A DNA stretch of 64,000 nt. Source: Micromonospora marina. Lineage in GTDB: Bacteria; Actinomycetota; Actinomycetes; Mycobacteriales; Micromonosporaceae. The position numbers and the translations under genes are program-made. This document shows positions 58,137 through 64,000 of this stretch, in pieces; the first letter of the stretch is position 1; every line of letters begins with the position of its first letter. The notes under the pieces are model-generated. The model saw only the letters and a program-made list of their open reading frames with translations. It was not told the DNA's origin and did not search any database. The stretch spans positions 115,549 through 179,548 of the forward strand of contig NZ_FMCV01000011.1 of assembly GCF_900091565.1 (NCBI RefSeq), in the 5' to 3' direction.

Positions 58137-58979
58137 ATGGGCATGCTCTGCGCGGTCAGCTTCAACCGGTACGGGCGCCTCTACTACCTCGACCCGGGCG
58201 AACTGCGCCCGGAGGTGGGCGACCGGGTGCTGGTGCCCACCGACGAGGGGCCCGAGGTGGCCGAGTGCGTCTGGGCCGCGCAGTGGGTCAGCGAGGACAC
58301 CGACGGGTTCCCGAAGCTGGCCGGGATCGCCGCCGACGACGACCTGCGCCGCGACGAGATGCTGCGCCGGCGCAAGGCCGAGGCGAAGGTGGCCGCCAAG
58401 CGGCTGATCCGCGAACACGGCCTGCCGATGAAGGTGGTCGCCGTCGACCACGTGCTGGCCATGCCGGAGAACGGCAGCGACCGCACCACCATCTACTTCA
58501 CCGCGCCGCACCGCGTCGACTTCCGCTCGCTGGTCCGCGACCTGGGTGCGACGCTGCACTGCCGGGTGGAGCTGCGGCAACTCTCCGCCCGGGACTCCGC
58601 CCGGGTGCAGGGCGGCATCGGTTCCTGCGGGCGTGACCTGTGCTGCGCCACGTTCCTCACCGACTTCGAGCCGGTGACCATCCGGATGGCTAAGGACCAG
58701 GATCTGCCGCTCAACCCGCTGCGCATCTCCGGCGCGTGCGGGCGGCTGATGTGCTGCCTGAAGTACGAGCACCCGCTGTACCAGAAGTTCCAGGAGTCGG
58801 CACCGGCGGTCGGCAGCCGGGTGTCCACGCCGAACGGCGAGGGCAAGGTGGTCGGCCACAGCGTCCCGCGCGACGCGGTCACCGTCCGGCTGGACGCCGA
58901 CGGCTCCCGCTCGATGTGCTCCCGGGCGTCGGTCTGCGGCCCGAGGCAGGCCCACGACCAGCACTACCCCCAGCCCTGA
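58137..58979 (+). CDS. ricT: PSP1-domain protein, RicT (YaaT) homologue
   Basis: 280 residues from ATG 58137. N-terminal barrel (CAVSFNRYGRLYYLDPGELRPEVGDRVLVPTDEGPEVAECVWA). The PSP1 core includes IYFTAPHRVDFRSLVRDLGATLHCRVELRQLSARDSARVQGGIGSCGRDLCCATF and ISGACGRLMCCLKYEHPLY; the CGRDLCC/CGRLMCC cysteines are the cluster ligands known for RicT. In Bacillus, RicT acts with RicA/F in RNA processing and sits after holB, the same neighbourhood as here. The actinomycete role is not established. Confidence 0.92.
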   Translation: MGMLCAVSFNRYGRLYYLDPGELRPEVGDRVLVPTDEGPEVAECVWAAQWVSEDTDGFPKLAGIAADDDLRRDEMLRRRKAEAKVAAKRLIREHGLPMKVVAVDHVLAMPENGSDRTTIYFTAPHRVDFRSLVRDLGATLHCRVELRQLSARDSARVQGGIGSCGRDLCCATFLTDFEPVTIRMAKDQDLPLNPLRISGACGRLMCCLKYEHPLYQKFQESAPAVGSRVSTPNGEGKVVGHSVPRDAVTVRLDADGSRSMCSRASVCGPRQAHDQHYPQP

Positions 58980-59027
58980 CCTGTCCCTCTCCCCGCCCTC
59001 TCCCGGCCGGGTGTGTGCCGGGTGGGG

Positions 59028-60758
59028 TCAGCGGATGACGATGGGGGGTTCGGCCAGGCGGGGGGTCAGCGGGGTCTTCGGGGTGAGCCAGGAGGCGGTG
59101 GGGGAGTCGTCGGGGTTGAGCTGCCAGTCGTGGGACACCCGGTCGACGGCGATCGGATAGATCGTCAGCGTGCCGTCCCTGTCGATCCGGAACCGCAGGA
59201 ACGCCTTCGAGTCCTCGATGCCCTGCCCCGCGAACAGCTCGTTCAGGTTCACCCCGAACGCGCCCGCCACCAGCAGGTAGAGCGCCACGAGCTGGCTGGC
59301 GACCAACCCGCTCACCGGGCCGTAGAGCACCACGGCAGCGACCGCCGGCAGCGGCCACGGCCAGTCGTAGAACGGCAACTGCAACCAGACCCACGTGCCA
59401 CCGGCCGCGAGCGCCACCTGGGCCACACCGTGCGCCACCCCGAGGATCCAGTGCCGGGCGTGCCGTTTCCCGCCCGCGGTGGGCGGCTTGGCGAAGAACA
59501 CCGCCCCCATCATCGCCACCACCAGCATGATCGCCAGCGGCACACTGAACAGCCGCTGCTCGGTGGTGCCCTCCGGCTGCACAGCCACCCCGGCCATGGC
59601 CAGCATCAGCAACGTGTGCAGGGTGCCGAGCAGCGTGGTGAAGCCCGGGTTGCGGAACGGCAGCCGGGCGAAGATCCCCCAGCCGTACCGGCGGGAGCGC
59701 GCCTTGTCCGGGTAGCGCGCGGCCAGGTCGTACTCCCGGGTGTTGCTGGCCCGCCGGGTCAGCGTGTCACGCGGCGGCACCTCCAGCTTCTCCGGAAGCC
59801 GGTGCGTGGGGTACAGGTAGGCGCCGCCGCCGCCGCACGTGACGAGTTGCCGGTCCGGCCCGGCGTAACGGGCGTAGTGGTGCAGGTCGCCGGAGACCAG
59901 CACCCGTACCTGCGCCCCGGTGGGCGCGACGAGGGTACGGATGAAGTAGTCGATCGAGTCGTACGCGTTGGGGTGGTCGACGGCCTTGACCCACGTCGGC
60001 GCCGGCACCGCCAGGATCACCTTGGATTCCGGGGTGAGCTTGCGGGCCACCTCGTCGAAGTAGGTGAGCTGCGGGTCGTCCAGGTACGACCCGGACTGGT
60101 CGTCGAGGCCGAGCAGCCACCAGCCGGCCGGCAGTTCGACCGCGAAGTACGAGCGGGACTGGCCGGTGCCCCAGCCGGCGAAGTGCCGGTCCCGGGTTCG
60201 CACGAACAGGCGCAGGAACGCGGTCAGCCCGTCGTACCAGTCGTGGTTGCCCGGCACCGCGAACAGGGTCGGCCGCTCCGGCGGGGCGACCGGCAGCGCC
60301 GCCTGATACGGGCCCTTGCACCGGTCCTCGTACGCCTCGTAGCCCGCCGCCGGGTAGACCTGGTCGCCTCCCATCACCAGCGTCTGCGCGCGGGGAAGCC
60401 GATGCCCGTCCACTGTCAGCTCCGGCTGGGCGAGCAGGTACGCCACCGAGTACGTGGCGTCGAAGCCGTCACCCAGGTCGGCCACGTAGTCCAGCCAGAG
60501 CCCGCCGTCCGGCCCGACCTGCCGGAACGTGCCGTCGCTGAACGCGTTCTGCAACTCGCGCTTGTCCAGGTAAGCCCCGAACAGCATGGCCAGCAACGTA
60601 CGCAGGCCGGTGCTGATCAGCAGCAGCGGCGCGAGCCAGGGCACCGGCCGGCGCGGGGTGAAACCCAGCTCCCGGGGATCGATGCTGCGGGGGCGGCGGG
60701 TGGCCCGCTCGCCGGGATGCGCCTCGGGAGCCGGTGGTCGCGGCGGTTCGTCGGTCAT
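59028..60758 (-). CDS. Membrane-bound calcineurin-like metallophosphoesterase
   Basis: 576 residues. An N-terminal TM segment (WLAPLLLISTGLRTLLAMLFG) is followed by the phosphoesterase motifs DYVADLGDGFD, LVMGGDQVYP, AVPGNHDWYDG and VLVSGDLHHYARY (all metal ligands present). Then come about five TM helices (~370-500) and a C-terminal cytoplasmic/beta segment. Substrate unknown. It converges with ricT. Confidence 0.9.
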   Translation of the reverse strand: MTDEPPRPPAPEAHPGERATRRPRSIDPRELGFTPRRPVPWLAPLLLISTGLRTLLAMLFGAYLDKRELQNAFSDGTFRQVGPDGGLWLDYVADLGDGFDATYSVAYLLAQPELTVDGHRLPRAQTLVMGGDQVYPAAGYEAYEDRCKGPYQAALPVAPPERPTLFAVPGNHDWYDGLTAFLRLFVRTRDRHFAGWGTGQSRSYFAVELPAGWWLLGLDDQSGSYLDDPQLTYFDEVARKLTPESKVILAVPAPTWVKAVDHPNAYDSIDYFIRTLVAPTGAQVRVLVSGDLHHYARYAGPDRQLVTCGGGGAYLYPTHRLPEKLEVPPRDTLTRRASNTREYDLAARYPDKARSRRYGWGIFARLPFRNPGFTTLLGTLHTLLMLAMAGVAVQPEGTTEQRLFSVPLAIMLVVAMMGAVFFAKPPTAGGKRHARHWILGVAHGVAQVALAAGGTWVWLQLPFYDWPWPLPAVAAVVLYGPVSGLVASQLVALYLLVAGAFGVNLNELFAGQGIEDSKAFLRFRIDRDGTLTIYPIAVDRVSHDWQLNPDDSPTASWLTPKTPLTPRLAEPPIVIR

Positions 60759-60892
60759 CCGCCGCAGGGTAGTCCGGTCGGCGCGCGAAGTCTCTCCCGC
60801 GGCGGGGCTGATGTGGTCCGGTGTCCGGGTTCCGGGGGCGGGGGGATCCGGTTCGGCTTCCGGCGGGGCGTGCCGTACACTCGGGGATCGTT

Positions 60893-60966
60893 GCCGCCTT
60901 AGCTCAGTCGGCTAGAGCGACGCACTCGTAATGCGTAGGTCGACGGTTCGATTCCGTCAGGCGGCT
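60893..60966 (+). tRNA. tRNA-Thr (anticodon CGT)
   Basis: Perfect acceptor stem GCCGCCT/AGGCGGC, D-arm TAGCTCAGTCGGCTAGAGC, anticodon stem-loop ACGCA-CTCGTAA-TGCGT with CGT reading ACG, and T-arm GACGGTTCGATTCCGTC. The discriminator is T; CCA is not encoded. Confidence 0.97.
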
Positions 60967-60972
60967 CAAGAG

Positions 60973-61008
60973 GAGGCCCTGACCAGCATCAGTGCTGGTC
61001 AGGGCCTC
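60973..61008 (+). terminator. Rho-independent terminator after tRNA-Thr
   Basis: GAGGCCCTGACCAGCA (60973-60988) pairs perfectly with TGCTGGTCAGGGCCTC (60993-61008) around TCAG and is followed by ATTTTC. Confidence 0.9.
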
Positions 61009-61105
61009 ATTTTCATCGATGTAGTTTTGAATCGCCCCCCGAAAACCCCCCAGAAACGCCTACCGGCGATCAGGTTCAACGCACCTGCCAGCGGGGGTGC
61101 AGGGC

Positions 61106-62323
61106 CTACATGGCCCGGCGCTTCCCGCGATCTTGAGGTGTAGGGCCTGTGATCTCCGGACCTGCCCCAAGCTGTTCGAGGATCTCGGAGCTGTCCGGGG
61201 CGAGGGCGGGTTTGACGATGTAGTGCTTGTTGGTGACCTGCTCGGTGGCGTGCCCGAGCTGGGCTGCGGCGCTCTTGGCGTCGGCCTCCTTGTCGATCAG
61301 GGTGGCGACGGTCTTGCGGAAGGTGTGCGGGGTGACCCATTCGAGGCCGGCGTCGGCGCGGGCTTGCCGCCACTGGCGGCGCACGTTTTGCGGCGACAGC
61401 CAGGTGCCGCGTCGGGAAGCGAAGATCGCGTCGTGGGGATTGTCGGCGGCGTTGAGTTTGCGACCCATCAGCATCCCGACCGCGAACCGAGGCAGGACGA
61501 CCGTTCGGAAACCGGCGTCGGTCTTCGTCCACTCCTGCCGGAAGAAGCCCTTGCCCTTGAGGTAGACGATCGTGCCGCAGGTGGTGAGCGTCGGGCGTTT
61601 AGCGGCAAGATCGAGATCCTCCCAGCGCAGCGCCAGAATTTCGCCGATGCGGGCGCCGGTGGCGAGCATGAGGTCGACGATGTCGGCCAGGTCGCCGGAC
61701 GGCCGAGGTCCCGACTTGCCGGGGGCGGGTTTCTGCCACCTCCGGATCGCCTCGCGAACCTCGTTCAGTTGCTTCACCTCCAGGGCCACCACCTTGCGGC
61801 GCGGGTTACGCAGTCGACCCGTGTCGCGCACAGGGTTGGCCGTGAGCGCGCCTCGGCGAACAGCCAAGGCGAACATCTGGCCGAGGACAACCTTCGCGCC
61901 TTTGGCGGCTGACGGACGGTCTTCGGCGACCTTGCGCAGAAACCTGTCGAGGCGGCCTGCGGTGGCCTCTCGGATACGTAGCTCGCCGAGAGCGGGCTCG
62001 ATCGAAACGCGCACGCTGATCTCATATCTACTGATCGTCTGCGGGGTGACACGTTCCTCGGCGGTTATCTCCTCCAACCAGAGCCTGGCGAGGACGCTGA
62101 CGTGGGTGTCCCTGGTGATCTCGTCGTCGTTTGGGGTGACTCGGTCGCGAAGTTTGACTTTCAAGGCCCGGATGGCGGCGGGGCCGGTGGCGTCGGTGGC
62201 CTCGACGTCGCGGGTCCTGCCGTCGTGGTCGCGGAATCGGGTTCGGGCGCAGTAGCGGTTGGGGCCGAGCTTCTCGGTGCGGATCGCGCCCCAGGTGCCG
62301 ATGGGTAGTGGAGGCCGGGCCAT
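61106..62323 (-). CDS. int: Tyrosine recombinase/phage-type integrase
   Basis: 405 residues from ATG 62323. Arm-binding domain (WGAIRTEKLGPNRYCARTRFRDHDGRTR), core-binding domain (~60-160), catalytic domain with Arg in LATGARIGEILALRWEDL, TPHTFRKTVATLIDKE (H-x2-R), LGHATEQVTNKHYIV (GH and the nucleophile Tyr). All six canonical positions are accounted for. Its 3' end points to tRNA-Thr, 140 nt away, the expected attachment site. Confidence 0.93.
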   Translation of the reverse strand: MARPPLPIGTWGAIRTEKLGPNRYCARTRFRDHDGRTRDVEATDATGPAAIRALKVKLRDRVTPNDDEITRDTHVSVLARLWLEEITAEERVTPQTISRYEISVRVSIEPALGELRIREATAGRLDRFLRKVAEDRPSAAKGAKVVLGQMFALAVRRGALTANPVRDTGRLRNPRRKVVALEVKQLNEVREAIRRWQKPAPGKSGPRPSGDLADIVDLMLATGARIGEILALRWEDLDLAAKRPTLTTCGTIVYLKGKGFFRQEWTKTDAGFRTVVLPRFAVGMLMGRKLNAADNPHDAIFASRRGTWLSPQNVRRQWRQARADAGLEWVTPHTFRKTVATLIDKEADAKSAAAQLGHATEQVTNKHYIVKPALAPDSSEILEQLGAGPEITGPTPQDRGKRRAM

Positions 62324-62326
62324 GGC

Positions 62327-62536
62327 TCAGCGCTCCGGGTCGGTGTGGGCGTCCAGCCACCGTTCGACTTCGCTGCGCCGGTAGCGCAGGGTGTTGCCGA
62401 CGCGGATGGCGCGTGGTCCCTTGCCTCGGCTGTGCCAGGCGTAGAGGGTGTTCTTGGGTTTGCCCAACCAGTCGGCAACGTCCTCGATGGTCAGGAGAGG
62501 GTCGGGCCGCCAATCACCGGCGGTCGAGGCGCTCAC
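62327..62536 (-). CDS. xis: Excisionase-type HTH protein
   Basis: 69 residues if begun at GTG 62536. DPLLTIEDVADWLGKPKNTLYAWHSRGKGPRAIRVGNTLRYRRSEVERWLDAH is a complete HTH_17/MerR-like winged helix. Three bases separate its stop from the integrase ATG, so the two are cotranscribed. The frame is open further upstream, but that sequence overlaps the RHS-derived segment. Confidence 0.85.
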   Translation of the reverse strand: MSASTAGDWRPDPLLTIEDVADWLGKPKNTLYAWHSRGKGPRAIRVGNTLRYRRSEVERWLDAHTDPER

Positions 62537-63654
62537 AGCCGGCCTGCCGTGTCGGATGCCCCGGCTTGCTGGCGCGGCGCGGCTCGCGAGCATCAAGCCG
62601 TCCGGTCAGGAACCCTGGCAGCTGGGCTACACCACCCTGCCCGGTGACCAGGCGCCGGGCAGGATCTACCAAGTGGCCCGCTCCGCCTTGGCCGCGGGAA
62701 CCGCTACCACCACGGTGGTGTACCGGGTGCCGGTCTCGGGCGCGGGCGCACCGTACGATCTGTCGAACGGTCAGACGGCCCGCTGGGCCCAGTTCGAGGC
62801 GCCGACCGACGCCGCCGCCATCTTCCCACCCACCCAGGTGCCAGACGGCAACCCGGCGACAGGTACGTGGCCCTCCTCGTACGAGCGGGCCACAGTAACG
62901 TACCTCGACGCCAACGCCCGCCAGGTCAATCTCGCTGAGCCAGGCGGGCACCTCAGTGTCACCTGGTACGACCACTGGGGTAACACCGTCCGGACGCTCA
63001 CCGCTGGCAACCGGGCCCGGGCGCTCAACGCCAGTTCCTCGGACGACGCTGCGGCCGAGGCGCTGTTCGCCCGTAACCACTCCACCCTGAACATTCACAC
63101 GGCCGACGGGCAACGCCTGATCACCACTCTGGAGCCCGAGCACGAGGTCATGCTCCCGACAGGCGAGACCACGCGAGGGCGTAAGGCCATCACCTACACC
63201 TACGACGAGGGTGCTCCCGCCGCGGAGGAGCCATACAACCTAATAACGCGCCAGAAGATCGCGGTACGGGTCTGGGACAGCAACGGCGTCGAGTCCGAGA
63301 CCGACGTGCGGACCACCTCGATTGTCTATGACTGGGGCCTGCGTCAACCTATCGAGGCGACCGCGGACCCGGGCGCGCTCGCCCACACGACGCGAACGAT
63401 TTTCGATCCGGCGACCGAGCTGATCACGTCAACTACCGACCCGGCAGGTGGCACGAGCACGACGACTCCGGCGACCCAGAAGACGATCTACTACCGTGCG
63501 GGTTCCGGCTCTGGTTACAGCGAATGCGACTCAAAACCCGAATGGGCGAATCTGCCTTGCCGGACGCAGCCGGGCGGACAGCCGCCTACCCCTACCGGAC
63601 CCGAGTTGCCGGTGACCGTGAACACCTACGACATACTTGGCCAGCCCAGGGTGG
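62537..63654 (+). pseudogene. RHS/YD-repeat protein fragment, truncated at both ends
   Basis: One open frame with typical RHS secretion-polymorphic-toxin texture: YEPQ-like repeats such as VTWYDHWGNTVRTLTAGN, TYTYDEGAPAAEEPYNL, YDWGLRQPIEATADPGALAHTTRTIFDP and VNTYDILGQPRVV. There is no signal peptide or start at the left, where it meets the xis gene, and at the right the frame enters the IS end at ~63655 and stops at 63710. RHS proteins are large shells carrying C-terminal toxins; neither end survives here. Confidence 0.75.
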
Positions 63655-64000
63655 TGTCAAGCCCCGGGTTTGATGGAGAGTTGGTTAGCTGGTTTTCAGG
63701 GGTGTGGTGACCGGTTGGGTCATCGCGTGGAGTGCTTCGTGCTCCGCTGGCGGGACGTGTCCGAGTTCGCCGTGGAGGCGTCGGTTGTTGTACCAGTCGA
63801 TGTACTCGACGGTGGCCATCTCCAGGTCGTCGAGTCCGCGCCACGGGCCTTGGTTGCGGACGAGTTCGGCCTTGTACAACGAGTTGAACGCCTCGGCCAT
63901 GGCGTTGTCGTACGAGTCGCCCTTGGAGCCGACGGAGGCGACGGCGCCGGCTTCGGCGAGGCGCTGGCTGTAGCGGATCGCTCGATATTGGACTCCTCGG
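63655..64000 (-). mobile_element. IS3-family insertion sequence, right-hand part
   Basis: The RHS frame loses homology at 63655, where TGTCAAGCCCCGGGTTTG begins, a plausible IS terminal repeat (TG start). The rest is the transposase 3' part. The other end is outside the window. Confidence 0.6.
63685..64000 (-). CDS. IS3-family transposase (OrfB), C-terminal part, partial
   Basis: The fragment reads RAIRYSQRLAEAGAVASVGSKGDSYDNAMAEAFNSLYKAEL...LDDLEMATVEYIDWYNNRRLHGELGHVPPAEHE and stops at 63685. SYDNAMAEAFNSLYKAEL contains the catalytic Glu of the rve/DDE domain, and YIDWYNNRRLHGELG is the usual IS3 OrfB signature. The N-terminus is beyond the window end, and the frame is intact as far as seen. 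Confidence 0.92.
   Translation of the reverse strand, partial: RGVQYRAIRYSQRLAEAGAVASVGSKGDSYDNAMAEAFNSLYKAELVRNQGPWRGLDDLEMATVEYIDWYNNRRLHGELGHVPPAEHEALHAMTQPVTTPLKTS

Larger units (their letters stand above)
60967..64000. mobile_element. Second integrated island beginning at tRNA-Thr (continues beyond the window)
   Basis: A tRNA 3' end followed directly by an inward-facing int/xis pair is the usual left end of a tRNA-targeted element. No second copy of the tRNA 3' end is visible up to 64000, so either the right end lies outside or the element is truncated. An RHS fragment and an IS3-family element follow xis at once, pointing to decay. Confidence 0.65.

Overview
The window is chromosomal DNA of a very GC-rich actinomycete. 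It is most likely a Micromonosporaceae member (Micromonospora/Salinispora type). The evidence is the strong GC bias at codon third positions, frequent GTG starts with GTGA/TGATG overlaps, a mycosin gene, a small YbaB/EspC/WXG-like cluster, a Ssd-TadA-TadB-TadC-TadE pilus locus, an MFS-thymidylate kinase fusion, a proton-pumping pyrophosphatase, and intergenic repeats of the form AGGAAGGGCCCCTTCTTAAC. Genus-level placement is inference.

Layout. 1-12.0 kb is core chromosome: mycosin N-terminus (partial), a long two-domain SseB protein with a repeat-rich linker, an alpha/beta hydrolase-fold protein lacking its usual nucleophile, an immune-inhibitor-A-type secreted metalloprotease, acetyl-CoA synthetase, a degenerate Fic-fold protein and a HAD-IB phosphatase. 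12.3-31.3 kb is an integrated actinomycete integrative and conjugative element (AICE). It has a tyrosine integrase and Xis, a frameshifted RepSA-like initiator, DUF2637 and FtsK-like DNA transfer proteins, a Pra-like protein, a KorSA-like GntR repressor, an XRE regulator and a NUDIX hydrolase. Its boundaries are a 26-bp direct repeat (12323-12348 and 31310-31335) lying in an intrinsic terminator hairpin. The element carries visibly AT-richer cargo: a CBS-HEPN protein (18.9-19.9 kb), a HerA ATPase, a NurA-like nuclease with a zinc-finger insert and a D12 adenine methyltransferase in one run (23.8-28.5 kb), then a structured non-coding interval and an OLD-like ATPase/TOPRIM protein (29.2-30.7 kb). 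This cargo looks like an anti-phage island and is the best candidate for an undescribed system.

31.9-37.1 kb is the tad pilus operon. 37.2-45.6 kb holds a LURP-one protein, a Hrq1-like helicase, a STAS/HATPase pair, hppA, a lipoprotein and an unknown protein. 45.8-61 kb carries topA, a truncated DUF559 endonuclease gene bracketed by two 50-nt palindromes, a sugar-lactone oxidase with a divergent TetR regulator and a palindromic operator, a type-III-fold PLP enzyme, the MFS-tmk fusion, holB, the YbaB/EspC/WXG cluster, a PSP1/RicT homologue, a membrane metallophosphoesterase and tRNA-Thr(CGT). From 61 kb to the end is the start of a second island at that tRNA: integrase, Xis, a truncated RHS/YD-repeat gene and an IS3-family element cut by the window end.
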